From Paenarthrobacter sp. Z7-10 (GTDB taxonomy: Bacteria; Actinomycetota; Actinomycetes; Actinomycetales; Micrococcaceae): a stretch of DNA of 64,000 nucleotides. The stretch is from the NCBI RefSeq assembly GCF_026932795.1, contig NZ_JADPVH010000003.1, forward strand, positions 61,665-125,664, given 5' to 3'. Under the pieces are notes generated by a model that was not told the DNA's origin, ran no database searches, and worked only from the letters and a program-made list of their open reading frames with translations. Both the position numbers and the translations under genes were made by a program. Below, piece by piece: positions 30,349 through 39,822 of the stretch (its first letter is position 1; the number at the start of each line of letters is the position of its first letter).

Positions 30349-31327
30349 ACCAGGCATACCCGGTGAAGCCGGCAGGCCCGGCAGGCCCGGTAAACCCGGC
30401 CGGTTAGGCATTGGCATCATCGGCGCCGGCAAGGTGGGCGCCGTGCTGGGGGCGGCCCTGCGCGCCGCCGGACACGCCGTGGTCGGGGTGTCAGCCGTCT
30501 CTGAGGCGTCGCGGGATCGGGCCGAGAACCTGCTTCCGGGCGTGCCGGTGCTGGAGATACCCGACATCGTGGAGCGCTCCGAGCTTGTCCTGCTGGCGGT
30601 GCCCGATGACGTCCTGCCGGAATTGGTGCGCGGATTGGCGGCGACCGGGGGCTGGCAAGCCGGACAGTTGGTGGCCCATACCTCCGGACGCTACGGGACG
30701 GCCGTGCTCGCTCCGGTACGCGACTGCGGCGGCATCGCGCTGGCGCTGCACCCGGCCATGACCTTCACCGGCATGAGCATTGATCTTGCCCGGCTGCCGG
30801 ACTGCACCTTTGGCGTCACTGCGGCCCCGGCCATGCTGCCCATCGCCCAGGCGCTGGTGGTGGAGATGGGTGCCGAACCGGTGGTGATAGCGGAGGCGGA
30901 CCGGGTGTTGTATCACGCTGCGCTGGCACACTCCGCCAACCATCTGGTGACGCTGGTGGCCCAGTCCTGCCAACTGCTCGGTGACATTGGGGTGGAAGAT
31001 CCAGCGCGGATGCTGGGACCATTGCTGAAGGCAGCTCTGGACAACGCCCTTGCCTCGGGCGAGGCGGCCCTGACCGGACCGGTGGCGCGCGGAGACACCG
31101 AAACGGTCGCCGCGCACGTCGTGGCCCTGCGCGAGCACCATTTGGACAGCCATTCCTCCGGTGGAGCGGGGGACATCGGCGCAGCCTACACCGCGATGGC
31201 CGCCGCCACCTCAACCCGGGCCGCTGCCCGCGGCGCGATCACCACCAGCCAGCAACGGGAGATCGGCGAAGTCCTGCGGCCCGATGCGCTGCCAAATCCA
31301 ACTGCCCGCGATGAGGACAACGACTGA
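30338..31327 (+). CDS. Rossmann-fold/DUF2520 protein, possible ketopantoate reductase (PanG-like)
   Basis: A 329-residue protein with an NAD(P)-binding Rossmann domain ([17 protein letters not shown], about residues 24-40) and a C-terminal helical DUF2520 domain with ALHPAMTF and LAHSANHLV. It lies two bases before panC. PanG of Francisella, a ketopantoate reductase unrelated to PanE, has the same domain pair as I recall it, so a pantothenate role is likely but not proved. A strong GGAGGT precedes the ATG, so the odd N-terminus, six Gly-X-Y triplets at residues 6-23, is probably translated. Confidence 0.85.
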   Translation: MSVEPGIPGEAGRPGRPGKPGRLGIGIIGAGKVGAVLGAALRAAGHAVVGVSAVSEASRDRAENLLPGVPVLEIPDIVERSELVLLAVPDDVLPELVRGLAATGGWQAGQLVAHTSGRYGTAVLAPVRDCGGIALALHPAMTFTGMSIDLARLPDCTFGVTAAPAMLPIAQALVVEMGAEPVVIAEADRVLYHAALAHSANHLVTLVAQSCQLLGDIGVEDPARMLGPLLKAALDNALASGEAALTGPVARGDTETVAAHVVALREHHLDSHSSGGAGDIGAAYTAMAAATSTRAAARGAITTSQQREIGEVLRPDALPNPTARDEDND

Positions 31328-31329
31328 CC

Positions 31330-32226
31330 GTGGCCATTCAACTCGTCAATAGCATTACGGAACTTAAAACAGCCAGTGCCTCCCTCCTGGCGGCCAAGGG
31401 TGCCGGTTCGCTGGGGCTGGTCCCCACGATGGGAGCCCTGCACGCGGGCCACGCCCAACTGGTGCGCAGCGCCGCCGCCGAGAACGACGTCGTCGTCGCG
31501 AGCATTTTCGTCAACCCAATGCAGTTCGGAGACGCCGAGGATCTGCAACGCTATCCGCGGAGCCTGCAGGCGGACCTGGCACTGCTGGAGACCGGGGGCG
31601 CGGATCTGGCCTTCGCGCCCGCGGTGGAGGAGATGTATCCGCTCGGAGAGCCGATGGTGCGTATCTCGGCTGGAAAATTGGGCGACAAGCTGGAGGGAGC
31701 CGCCCGGCCGGGCCACTTCGATGGCGCGCTGACGGTCGTGGCCAAGCTGCTGCACATGTGCCTGCCGGCCGGCGATTACGACAGGCCCACCGGTTACCGC
31801 GCCTACTTTGGCCAAAAGGATGCGCAGCAGCTGACCCTGGTGCGCCGGATGGCAGCCGATCTGAACTTTCCGGTGCAGATCGCCGCGGTCCCAACGGTCC
31901 GGGCCGCGGACGGGCTGGCTCTGTCGAGCCGGAACAGGTTCCTCTCCGCGGACGAACGGGAGGCTGCGGCGGTGCTGTCAAGGGCACTGCGGCTGCTTAA
32001 GGACCGCGCGGACCGGAACGAACCGCTCGACCCGGAGTCCGCCGTCGACCTGCTGAACAGCCAGCCCTTGGTGGATCTGGACTACCTTGAGGTGGTGGAT
32101 CCGCTGACGCTGGAAAGCCGGGCCGAAAACTGCCGTGAGACTCCCTTCACCGGTGAGGCGCTGGCGCTGGTGGCGGCCCGGGTGGGCCCCGTCCGGCTGA
32201 TCGATAATGCACCCCTCGGATACTGA
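31330..32226 (+). CDS. panC: Pantothenate synthetase
   Basis: A 298-residue pantoate-beta-alanine ligase that makes pantothenate with ATP. The nucleotidyl-transferase motifs are [16 protein letters not shown] (HIGH-like HAGH) and the KMSKS-like [17 protein letters not shown] and YFGQKDAQQ are family markers. The start is GTG two bases after the DUF2520 stop. panB and panD are not in the window. Confidence 0.95.
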   Translation: MAIQLVNSITELKTASASLLAAKGAGSLGLVPTMGALHAGHAQLVRSAAAENDVVVASIFVNPMQFGDAEDLQRYPRSLQADLALLETGGADLAFAPAVEEMYPLGEPMVRISAGKLGDKLEGAARPGHFDGALTVVAKLLHMCLPAGDYDRPTGYRAYFGQKDAQQLTLVRRMAADLNFPVQIAAVPTVRAADGLALSSRNRFLSADEREAAAVLSRALRLLKDRADRNEPLDPESAVDLLNSQPLVDLDYLEVVDPLTLESRAENCRETPFTGEALALVAARVGPVRLIDNAPLGY

Positions 32227-32376
32227 GTCCCACTCCACCGACGGCACCCTCTGCCCACGGTTCCCTTTTGCCACGGCGCACTCTTTGCCCACGGCAAGCC
32301 AGCCTCCACCAGCCACCCGGCACTGCTGCCGAAGGCTGGGAAGCGGGCCCAGCTTGAGCGACTAAACTGGGCTACC

Positions 32377-33960
32377 GTGACCGAAGAAAAAATCCTCCCC
32401 GCCGCCCCCGCCCAACAGTCCGCCGTGGAAGTCCCCGCGTCGGAAGTCTCGGAGCAGATGCAGATCCGGCTGGAAAAGCGCGCCAAGCTGATCGCCCGGG
32501 GGGAGCAAGCCTATCCAGTGGGAGTGGCGCGCACACACACGCTTGCGCAGATCCGACAGTCGCATGACGGCTTGGCGGCCGACGAAGGCACCGGCGACTT
32601 CGTTGGCGTTACCGGACGCGTCGTTTTTGTCCGCAACACCGGAAAACTGTGTTTTGCCACCCTGCAGGAGGGGGACGGCACCCGGCTGCAGGCCATGCTG
32701 TCGCTTGCCAAGGTCGGTGACGAGGCGCTGGCGGACTGGAAAGCTTTGGTGGATTTGGGCGACCACGTCTTTGTGCACGGTGAAGTGATCAGCTCCAAGC
32801 GTGGCGAGCTGTCCGTGATGGCTGATTCCTGGCAGATGGCCTCCAAATCCCTGCGCCCGCTGCCGGTCCTGCACGCGGAGTTGTCCGAGGAAATGCGGGT
32901 TCGGCAGCGCTACGTTGACCTGATTGTCCGCGACCAGGCGCGCAGCCAAGTGCGGACCCGCTCCGCCATTGTGCGCGCCATCCGGGATGCCCTGCACGGC
33001 GAGGACTACATCGAGCTGGAGACGCCGATCCTGCAGTTGGTGCATGGCGGTGCTTCGGCGCGCCCGTTCCGCACGCACCTGAACGCCTTCGACCAGCCGA
33101 TGACGCTGCGCATCGCCATCGAGCTCTACCTCAAGCGGGCCGTCGTCGGCGGTCTGGATAAAGTTTTTGAGGTGGGCCGGATTTTCCGCAACGAGGGCGT
33201 CGACTCCACGCACAGCCCGGAGTTCACCATGTTGGAAGCCTACGAAGCCTATGGTGACCAGTTCAGCATGGCCAAGATCATGCAGCGGATCATTTTGGCC
33301 TGTGCGGACGCCGTCGGCTCCCGGAGCTTGGAAACGCCGCGCGGTACCGTGAATCTTGACGGCGAATGGCCCTGGCTGCCGGTGTACCGGGGACTGTCCG
33401 ACGGCGTTGGCCGGGAAGTCACGCCCGAGACGAGCGCTGAGGTGCTGCGCGCCATCGCCGCCGAGCACCAGGTGACGGTGGATCTGGGCTGGGACGCGGA
33501 GAAGCTGGTGGTGGAACTCTTCGGCGAAATCGTCGAACCGACGCTGATCCAGCCCACCTTTGTTTGCGACTATCCGCCGTCGGCCCAGCCGCTGGCCCGT
33601 CCGCACCGCCGGGACGGACGGCTGATCGAGGCGTGGGACTTGATTATCGACGGCAAGGAGACTGGCACCGCGTTTTCCGAGCTGGTTGACCCGGTGATCC
33701 AACGTGATCGATTGAGCGCCCAGTCGCTGCGGGCGGCCGCTGGCGATCCGGAGGCCATGGCCCTCGATGAGGACTTCCTGCGTGCGCTCGAATACGGCGC
33801 CCCGCCGATGGGTGGACTCGGCCTCGGTATTGACCGGCTGGTAATGCTCTTTACCGGGGTGGGAATCCGCGAGGCGATTCTGTTCCCGCTCATGAAGCCG
33901 GAAAATCAGCCGAAGCCCGAAAGCCAGTCCACCCGTGAAAATCAGTCCCAACCCGAATAG
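32377..33960 (+). CDS. lysS: Lysyl-tRNA synthetase, class II
   Basis: A 527-residue class II LysRS with an N-terminal OB-fold anticodon domain (about residues 70-180, with VTGRVVFVRNTGKLCFATLQ) and the catalytic domain behind it. Motif 1 is YIELETPIL, motif 2 is FEVGRIFRNEGVDSTHSPEFT and motif 3 is GLGLGIDRLVMLFTG. The last 20 residues form a polar tail rich in E, N, Q, P and S with NQPKPESQ-like repeats. The start is GTG. In the usual 'GRNFRNEG' the N is I here, as in other actinobacterial enzymes as far as I recall. Confidence 0.95.
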   Translation: MTEEKILPAAPAQQSAVEVPASEVSEQMQIRLEKRAKLIARGEQAYPVGVARTHTLAQIRQSHDGLAADEGTGDFVGVTGRVVFVRNTGKLCFATLQEGDGTRLQAMLSLAKVGDEALADWKALVDLGDHVFVHGEVISSKRGELSVMADSWQMASKSLRPLPVLHAELSEEMRVRQRYVDLIVRDQARSQVRTRSAIVRAIRDALHGEDYIELETPILQLVHGGASARPFRTHLNAFDQPMTLRIAIELYLKRAVVGGLDKVFEVGRIFRNEGVDSTHSPEFTMLEAYEAYGDQFSMAKIMQRIILACADAVGSRSLETPRGTVNLDGEWPWLPVYRGLSDGVGREVTPETSAEVLRAIAAEHQVTVDLGWDAEKLVVELFGEIVEPTLIQPTFVCDYPPSAQPLARPHRRDGRLIEAWDLIIDGKETGTAFSELVDPVIQRDRLSAQSLRAAAGDPEAMALDEDFLRALEYGAPPMGGLGLGIDRLVMLFTGVGIREAILFPLMKPENQPKPESQSTRENQSQPE

Positions 33961-33972
33961 AAGCTGAAATAC

Positions 33973-34116
33973 ATGGAATACGTTGCAGTTATCGTCCCGT
34001 CCCTTGCGGTGGGAGCACTTTTTTACTTTGTGATGAAGGCGATATTCAACGCCGACAGGTCCGAGCGCGAGGCTTTGGCGCGCGCCGAAAGGGAAACCGG
34101 AGAAAAGCCGGAGTAA
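33973..34116 (+). CDS. 47-residue single-span membrane protein
   Basis: A small gene of 48 codons between lysS and lsr2. The product starts MEYVAVIVPSLAVGALFYFV (one membrane segment, residues 3-21) and ends in a charged helix (NADRSEREALARAERETGEK). It begins 12 bp after the lysS stop with an AAGCTGA-like weak ribosome site. The hydrophobic-then-charged pattern and its place suggest a real gene; I recall similar short proteins at this locus in Micrococcaceae. No function is known. Confidence 0.7.
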   Translation: MEYVAVIVPSLAVGALFYFVMKAIFNADRSEREALARAERETGEKPE

Positions 34117-34153
34117 TTGTCCGGCTGGTTTTGCACAGGCGATTGATTACCCT

Positions 34154-34182
34154 TTGACGTTTTAGCCACAGACCCCCATACT
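34154..34182 (+). promoter_or_regulatory. lsr2 promoter
   Basis: TTGACG (34154-34159) and CATACT (34177-34182) are separated by 17 bp, a near-consensus housekeeping promoter. Transcription would start near 34189, giving a leader of about 45 bases with GAGGGATT before the lsr2 ATG. Confidence 0.75.
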
Positions 34183-34232
34183 CTTGTTGGAAACAGTTCG
34201 CCGCTAAGCAATATCTAAAGAGGGATTCTCCG

Positions 34233-34565
34233 ATGGCACAAACAGTAAAGATCATTCTGGAAGACGACCTCGACGGAGGTCCGGCCGAGGAAACGATACG
34301 ATTCGCCCTCGATGGGGTCAATTATGAGATCGACCTCTCCGAAGGCAACTCCACCGCCCTGCGGAACGCCTTCGGTCCGTACGTCGCCAAGGCGCGGCGG
34401 GTTACCGGGCGGGCTGCGAAGAACCGGCCGGCGGCGGCAGCGGCGTCCCGTAGCCAGGAAGTCGGGCAGATCCGCAGCTGGGCCCGCGAGAACGGCTATC
34501 AGGTGCGCGAACGCGGGCGTATCCAGGCGGAGATCCAGGAAGCTTACTACCGGGCCAAAGCCTGA
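34233..34565 (+). CDS. lsr2: Lsr2 nucleoid-associated protein / xenogeneic silencer
   Basis: A 110-residue Lsr2, the actinobacterial H-NS counterpart that bridges AT-rich DNA. The N-terminal oligomerisation domain (residues 1-60) includes DDLDGGPAEETIRFALDGV; a basic alanine-rich linker follows; the C-terminal DNA-binding domain holds IRSWARENGYQVRERGRI with the minor-groove RGR motif. It has its own strong promoter. Confidence 0.96.
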   Translation: MAQTVKIILEDDLDGGPAEETIRFALDGVNYEIDLSEGNSTALRNAFGPYVAKARRVTGRAAKNRPAAAAASRSQEVGQIRSWARENGYQVRERGRIQAEIQEAYYRAKA

Positions 34566-34590
34566 GAGCCGGCTACCGTATTTCCCCTGT

Positions 34591-34642
34591 GGCGAACATC
34601 GCCCCACGGTGATCGGGATCTGCGTAGCATCAAAGTACGCAG
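34591..34642. promoter_or_regulatory. Two inverted repeats upstream of clpC
   Basis: GGCGAACATCGCC (34591-34603) is a 5-bp inverted repeat with a three-base centre, and CTGCGTA...TACGCAG (34620-34626 and 34636-34642) is a 7-bp inverted repeat with a nine-base gap. Both lie in the 96-bp lsr2-clpC gap. ClgR commonly controls clp genes in actinobacteria and its site contains GCGAAC, but the full consensus is not present here. Confidence 0.4.
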
Positions 34643-34661
34643 TAGCTAGGAGTGTGGCGAA

Positions 34662-37148
34662 ATGTTTGAGAGATTTACTGACCGAGCCCGACGTGTTGTC
34701 GTGTTGGCCCAAGAAGAGGCCCGCATGCTCAACCACAATTACATCGGCACTGAGCACATCCTGCTCGGCCTCATCCATGAGGGCGAAGGTGTCGCGGCCA
34801 AGGCCTTGGAATCGCTGAGCATCTCCCTGGACGGCGTCCGGGAGCAGGTCCAGGAGATTATCGGGCAGGGACAACAGGCCCCCAGTGGGCACATCCCCTT
34901 CACTCCGCGCGCGAAGAAGGTCTTGGAGCTCTCGCTGCGCGAGGCGCTGCAGCTGGGACATAACTACATTGGCACCGAGCACATTCTGCTCGGCCTCATC
35001 CGCGAGGGCGAGGGCGTGGCGGCGCAGGTGCTGGTCAAGTTGGGGGCGGACCTGAACCGCGTCCGCCAGCAGGTCATCCAGCTGCTCTCCGGCTACCAGG
35101 GCAAAGAGCCCGTCGCCAGCGGCGGCCCGCAGGAAGGCACCCCGGCAGGGTCGGTGGTGCTGGATCAGTTTGGCCGCAACCTCACTCAGGCTGCCCGGGA
35201 AAACAAGCTGGATCCGGTGATCGGCCGGGAAAAAGAGATGGAACGCGTCATGCAGGTCCTCTCCCGGCGGACCAAGAACAACCCGGTGCTGATCGGCGAG
35301 CCCGGCGTCGGCAAGACCGCCGTCGTCGAAGGCCTGGCGCAGGCCATTGTCCGCGGCGACGTCCCCGAAACCATCAAGGACAAGCAGCTCTACACCCTGG
35401 ACCTCGGCTCCCTGGTGGCTGGATCGCGCTACCGTGGTGACTTCGAGGAGCGCCTGAAGAAGGTGCTCAAGGAAATCCGCACCCGCGGGGACATCATTCT
35501 GTTCATCGATGAGATCCACACCCTCGTTGGTGCCGGGGCGGCCGAGGGCGCGATTGACGCTGCCTCCATCCTCAAGCCCATGCTGGCACGCGGCGAGCTG
35601 CAGACCATCGGCGCCACCACCTTGGATGAGTACCGCAAGCACATTGAGAAGGACGCCGCGCTGGAGCGCCGTTTCCAGCCCATCCAGGTCGCCGAGCCCA
35701 ACGTGGCGCACGCGATCGAAATTCTCAAGGGGCTGCGGGACCGCTATGAGGCCCACCACCGCGTCTCCATCACCGACGGGGCGCTGGCTGCGGCGGCCAA
35801 CCTGTCGGAGCGCTACATCAGCGACAGGTTCCTGCCGGACAAGGCCATCGACCTGATCGATGAGGCGGGCGCGCGGCTGCGCATCCGCCGGATGACGGCC
35901 CCCCCGGAACTTAAGGCAATGGACGGCATCATTGCCGAGGTGAAGCGGGAGAAGGAATCCGCCATCGACGCCCAGGACTTCGAGGGTGCCGCTTCGCTGC
36001 GCGACAAGGAGCAGAAGCTTATTGCCGAGCGCACGGAGAAGGAGCGCAAGTGGAAGTCCGGCGGTCTGGATGACGTCTCCGAGGTGGACGAGGAACTCAT
36101 CGCCGAGGTGCTGGCCAATTCCACCGGCATCCCGGTCTTCAAGCTCACCGAGGAGGAGTCCTCGCGGCTGCTGAACATGGAAGATGAGCTGCACAAGCGG
36201 GTGGTGGGCCAGAACGAGGCCATCAAGTCCCTGTCGCAGGCCATCCGCCGGACCCGTGCCGGTTTGAAGGACCCGAAGCGGCCGGGCGGTTCGTTCATCT
36301 TCGCCGGCCCCACCGGCGTCGGCAAGACCGAACTGGCCAAGGCGCTGGCGGAATTCCTCTTCGGCGAAGAGGACGCCCTGATTACCTTGGACATGTCCGA
36401 GTACTCGGAGAAGCACACCGTGTCCCGGCTCTTCGGCGCCCCTCCCGGCTACGTTGGCTACGAGGAGGGTGGGCAGCTGACGGAGAAAGTCCGTCGTCGC
36501 CCGTTCTCCGTGGTGCTCTTCGACGAGGTGGAAAAGGCCCACTCGGACCTGTTTAACTCACTGCTGCAAATTCTCGAGGATGGCCGGCTGACGGACAGCC
36601 AGGGCCGCGTGGTGGACTTCAAGAATACGGTGATCATCATGACCACCAACCTCGGAACCCGCGACATCTCCAAGAGCGTCACCACCGGTTTCCAATCCGG
36701 CACTGACACCCAGACCAGCTACAACCGGATGCGTGCCCGGGTCACGGAGGAGCTCAAGCAGCACTTCCGTCCGGAGTTCCTCAACCGGGTCGACGACGTG
36801 GTGGTCTTCCCGCAGCTGACGCAGGACGAGATCATCGAAATCGTGGACATGTTCGTTGGCCGGCTGGAGAAGCGGCTGCTGGACAAGGACATGGGCATCG
36901 TCCTCACGCCCGCGGCCAAGGTGCTGCTGGCCACCCGTGGCTACGATCCCGCCATGGGGGCCAGGCCGCTGCGCCGCACCATCCAGCGCGAGATAGAGGA
37001 CCAGCTCTCCGAGAAGATCCTGTTCGGAGAAATCAAGGGTGGCGACATTGTGGCCGTTGATGTCGAAGGTGAGGGTGACGACGCCGTCTTCACCTTCGCT
37101 GGAACCGCTAAGCCGCGTGTTCCGGAGGCGTTGCCCGCCGGAGCCTAG
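34662..37148 (+). CDS. clpC: ATP-dependent Clp protease ATP-binding subunit ClpC
   Basis: An 828-residue AAA+ unfoldase that feeds substrates to ClpP. It has the double Clp N-domain (about residues 1-145, with the repeated [15 protein letters not shown] and [15 protein letters not shown]), a first AAA domain with Walker A GEPGVGKT (212-219), a UVR/linker region with [16 protein letters not shown] (about 430), and a second AAA domain with GPTGVGKT (549-556) and [15 protein letters not shown] precedes the ATG. The length and order are standard for ClpC/ClpC1. Confidence 0.97.
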   Translation: MFERFTDRARRVVVLAQEEARMLNHNYIGTEHILLGLIHEGEGVAAKALESLSISLDGVREQVQEIIGQGQQAPSGHIPFTPRAKKVLELSLREALQLGHNYIGTEHILLGLIREGEGVAAQVLVKLGADLNRVRQQVIQLLSGYQGKEPVASGGPQEGTPAGSVVLDQFGRNLTQAARENKLDPVIGREKEMERVMQVLSRRTKNNPVLIGEPGVGKTAVVEGLAQAIVRGDVPETIKDKQLYTLDLGSLVAGSRYRGDFEERLKKVLKEIRTRGDIILFIDEIHTLVGAGAAEGAIDAASILKPMLARGELQTIGATTLDEYRKHIEKDAALERRFQPIQVAEPNVAHAIEILKGLRDRYEAHHRVSITDGALAAAANLSERYISDRFLPDKAIDLIDEAGARLRIRRMTAPPELKAMDGIIAEVKREKESAIDAQDFEGAASLRDKEQKLIAERTEKERKWKSGGLDDVSEVDEELIAEVLANSTGIPVFKLTEEESSRLLNMEDELHKRVVGQNEAIKSLSQAIRRTRAGLKDPKRPGGSFIFAGPTGVGKTELAKALAEFLFGEEDALITLDMSEYSEKHTVSRLFGAPPGYVGYEEGGQLTEKVRRRPFSVVLFDEVEKAHSDLFNSLLQILEDGRLTDSQGRVVDFKNTVIIMTTNLGTRDISKSVTTGFQSGTDTQTSYNRMRARVTEELKQHFRPEFLNRVDDVVVFPQLTQDEIIEIVDMFVGRLEKRLLDKDMGIVLTPAAKVLLATRGYDPAMGARPLRRTIQREIEDQLSEKILFGEIKGGDIVAVDVEGEGDDAVFTFAGTAKPRVPEALPAGA

Positions 37149-37206
37149 CAGGGCCAGCAGGTCGCAGACCGCGGCTTCGAAAAGCGGCCACGGATCATTC
37201 GACGAT

Positions 37207-37235
37207 GGCGCCACACCCGTTCCGGGTGGGGTGCC
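37207..37235 (+). terminator. Candidate clpC terminator
   Basis: A 13-bp stem with one mismatch and one G-T pair (37207-37219 with 37223-37235) around a TTC loop lies 58 bp after the clpC stop. There is no T run, so support is moderate. Confidence 0.4.
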
Positions 37236-37323
37236 GTCGTCGTTTCCGTCCGTGGAGTGCGGAGCAGCAGCGGCAGCGGCGCACCTTAGCCCGGGCGAAA
37301 GTAACGCACCATATAATGACGGA

Positions 37324-37830
37324 GTGACTTTCCCTTTTCTTATCCGACCGGCCCGAACCTCCGATGTGGCAGCCATCAAGAAGCTGGTGGCCCCTCTGGC
37401 GGAGGAGCGCATCCTGATGGCGAAGGAGACCGTGGCCTATTACGAGGGGCTGCAGGAGTTTCGGATTGCGGAGTCTGCCGGCGAGGTGGTGGGCTGCGGG
37501 GCACTGCACGTGATGTGGGAGGACCTGGCCGAAGTGCGAACCCTCGCCACGGATGCAAAATGGCGTGGAAAGGGCCTGGGTCACGCGCTGGTGGAACACC
37601 TGCTGGCGGAGGCACGAAACCTCGGCGTCAGCCGGGTCTTCTGCCTTACCTTCGAGGTGGAGTTTTTCCGCAGGCACGGCTTCGCCGTGATGGCCGACCA
37701 GTCTGCAGTTGATCCCGCCGTGTATTCGGAGCTGCTGCGGTCCCACGACGAAGGTGTCGCGGAGTTTCTTGATTTGGCCCGCGTCAAGCCGAACACACTC
37801 GGCAACACCCGGATGATCCGCACGCTGTAG
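37324..37830 (+). CDS. argA: Amino-acid N-acetyltransferase (short-form ArgA)
   Basis: A 168-residue GNAT acetyltransferase resembling the stand-alone N-acetylglutamate synthase of Mycobacterium (Rv2747), first step of arginine synthesis. Shared features are IRPARTSDV at the start, VGCGALHVMWEDLAEVRTLA, the acetyl-CoA loop WRGKGLGHAL, VFCLTFEVEFFRRHGF and the C-terminal EFLDLARVKPNTLGNTRM. The GTG at 37324 is chosen to place this conserved start; the open frame upstream overlaps the end of clpC and is not conserved. The rest of the arginine pathway is elsewhere. Confidence 0.9.
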   Translation: MTFPFLIRPARTSDVAAIKKLVAPLAEERILMAKETVAYYEGLQEFRIAESAGEVVGCGALHVMWEDLAEVRTLATDAKWRGKGLGHALVEHLLAEARNLGVSRVFCLTFEVEFFRRHGFAVMADQSAVDPAVYSELLRSHDEGVAEFLDLARVKPNTLGNTRMIRTL

Positions 37831-37926
37831 GCAGCGGACCGGCACAGCAGCGGGGCAACCTGGGACAGGCAACTGCGGGTCGAATGCGGGGCTGATCCAG
37901 ATTGCCAGGATTTTCCCAGCTGATTC

Positions 37927-37957
37927 ATTGCGCTTGCGCAATCGTTTCACCTAAACT
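37927..37957 (+). promoter_or_regulatory. MarR-type operator and promoter of the GH15 gene
   Basis: ATTGCGCTTGCGCAAT (37927-37942) is a perfect 16-bp palindrome of two 7-bp arms. Its first TTGCGC (37928-37933) works as a -35 with TAAACT (37952-37957) as the -10, spacer 18 bp, so a bound protein would cover the -35. The same arms occur at the marR promoter (41822-41848). Seven bases separate the -10 from the ATG at 37965, implying a leaderless mRNA. Confidence 0.65.
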
Positions 37958-37964
37958 CGTCAGT

Positions 37965-39737
37965 ATGCTTACCGGTGCCATAGAGACATTTCCACCGCAC
38001 GTCCTGCGTGAATATGCGCTGCTGGCCGATGGTGCCCGCGGTGCGCTGGTCGGGCCGCGCGGGGACGTTGTGTGGATGTGTGCGCCGCAGTGGCACGACG
38101 ACGCGGTTTTCTCCTCACTGCTGGGAGGTCCGGGCGTTTTCGCCGTAGCTCCCGCTGATGAGCACTCCGTTTGGGGCGGCCTGTACGAGGACGGCACTCT
38201 GATCTGGCGCAACCGGTGGATCACCGGCGACAGCGTGATTGAGTGTCGGGAGGCGCTGGCCTACCCGGGAGATGCCGCACGTGCCATTCTGCTGCGCCGC
38301 ATCAAGGCGGTCAGGGGTTCGGCTTCGGTCCGCGTTGTGCTCGAGGCGCGGGCAAACTTCGGAAAGCACAAGATGACCACGTTGTCCTGCGACGCCGGTG
38401 TCTGGACAGCGCGCTCCGGAGCTCTGTGGTTGCGGCTTACAGGGGTCGGGAGCGCCAAACTGGAAAAGGGGGTGCTGCGGGCGCAGTTGGAGCTGGACGA
38501 GGGTGCGGAGCATGACCTGATCCTCGAGGTTTCCAGCGAGGCGCTGCCCGAAGACCTGGTTAATCCCGATGTGGCATGGGCGGCCACCGAGTCCAACTGG
38601 AAGCTCGCCGTGCCGCAGTTGGAGAACACCATTGCCCCCGACGACGCCCGCCAGTCCTATGCGGTCCTGCGCGGAATGACCGGTGCCAGCGGCGCTATGG
38701 TGGCAGCTTCCACAATGGGGCTGCCCGAGCGTGCCAATGAAAAACGCAATTACGATTACCGCTATGCCTGGATCCGGGATCAGTGCTTCGCCGGACAGGC
38801 TGTTGCGGCCTGCGGAGACCATGCGCTGATCGACGATTCGGTCCGCTTTGTGTCCGAGCGGCTGCTGGCGGACGGTCCGAATCTCACTCCCGCGTACACG
38901 GTCGACGGCGGCCGGGTGCCGGACGAGTGGCGCACGCCGCTGCCCGGCTACCCGGGCGGCTCCGGGCAAGCCGGAAATTGGGTCAACGACCAATTCCAGC
39001 TCGATGTCTTCGGCGAAGCACTGCTGCTTTTTGCCGCCGCGGCCAAGCACGACCGGTTGAATCTTGATCATTGGAAGGCCGTGGAAGCCTGCATCGGCGC
39101 GATCGGGAAGCGATGGCAGGAACCTGACGCCGGAATCTGGGAACTGCACAACGCCAAATGGGCGCATTCGAGGCTGATTTGCGCTGCGGGTCTGCGTGCC
39201 ATCGCCGGGCACGCTCCCGCTGTGCAGGGAGCCCGATGGGTGTCGCTGGCGGACACTCTGGTTGCCGACACCACCAAGCACAGCCTGCATCCCAGCGGCC
39301 GCTGGCAGCGTGCTCCGGACGATGAGCGGGTCGACTCGGCTTTGTTGTTGCCCGTTATCCGCGGGGCATTGCCGTCGGGGGACCCGCGCTCGGTGGCCAC
39401 GGTGCAGGCCATCCGGGACAGCCTGACGCATGATGGTTACCTGTATCGCTTCCGCCACGATGAGCGTCCGCTGGACGAATCGGAGGGGGCCTTCCTGCTC
39501 TGTGGCTTTAACCTGGCCCTGGTTTTACATCAAAGCGGGGAGGTGACCGAGGCGGCCCGCTGGTTCGAGCGAAACCGCGCGGCCTGCGGGTCGCCGGGAC
39601 TCTACACGGAGGAGTACGACATCAACCAACGGCAGCTTCGCGGCAATTTCCCGCAGGCTTTCGTCCATGCGGCGATGCTGGAAACGGCACGCCGACTGGC
39701 CGATCCGCCGTCGCCACTGCACAGTCTGAACACCTGA
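37965..39737 (+). CDS. Glycoside hydrolase family 15 protein
   Basis: A 590-residue GH15 (glucoamylase/trehalase-like) protein that would release glucose from alpha-glucans, isomalto-oligosaccharides or trehalose. Residues 1-230 are the beta-sandwich domain; the (alpha/alpha)6 barrel follows with YRYAWIRDQCFAGQA, LPGYPGGSGQAGNWVNDQFQ, LDVFGEALL and the C-terminal GNFPQAFVHAAML. EEYDIN near 545 holds the probable second catalytic acid. No signal peptide is present, so it acts inside the cell. I chose ATG 37965 because the family N-terminus starts there. It heads the first arm of the MarR-linked cluster. Confidence 0.9.
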   Translation: MLTGAIETFPPHVLREYALLADGARGALVGPRGDVVWMCAPQWHDDAVFSSLLGGPGVFAVAPADEHSVWGGLYEDGTLIWRNRWITGDSVIECREALAYPGDAARAILLRRIKAVRGSASVRVVLEARANFGKHKMTTLSCDAGVWTARSGALWLRLTGVGSAKLEKGVLRAQLELDEGAEHDLILEVSSEALPEDLVNPDVAWAATESNWKLAVPQLENTIAPDDARQSYAVLRGMTGASGAMVAASTMGLPERANEKRNYDYRYAWIRDQCFAGQAVAACGDHALIDDSVRFVSERLLADGPNLTPAYTVDGGRVPDEWRTPLPGYPGGSGQAGNWVNDQFQLDVFGEALLLFAAAAKHDRLNLDHWKAVEACIGAIGKRWQEPDAGIWELHNAKWAHSRLICAAGLRAIAGHAPAVQGARWVSLADTLVADTTKHSLHPSGRWQRAPDDERVDSALLLPVIRGALPSGDPRSVATVQAIRDSLTHDGYLYRFRHDERPLDESEGAFLLCGFNLALVLHQSGEVTEAARWFERNRAACGSPGLYTEEYDINQRQLRGNFPQAFVHAAMLETARRLADPPSPLHSLNT

Positions 39738-39822
39738 ACATCCCGGGCGCCTTCCTGAGACCTGCGCCCACTACAGAAAACGGACGGCACCGCACGGGGC
39801 CGGTACCGCAAGGAGGAGCACG

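Noticed and set aside
32362..33951. Open frame of 529 codons opposite lysS
   Set aside because: Same reasoning: full overlap with a clear synthetase gene and no motif or ribosome site.
34591..34603. ClgR site before clpC
   Set aside because: The GGCGAAC half is present but the full GTTCGC-N5-GCG type consensus is not met in either orientation; kept only as an inverted repeat.
34215..36542. Long open frame (775 codons) on the minus strand opposite clpC
   Set aside because: It mirrors clpC codon structure, its product shows no family motif, and clpC is unmistakable. High-GC genes often leave such open antisense frames.
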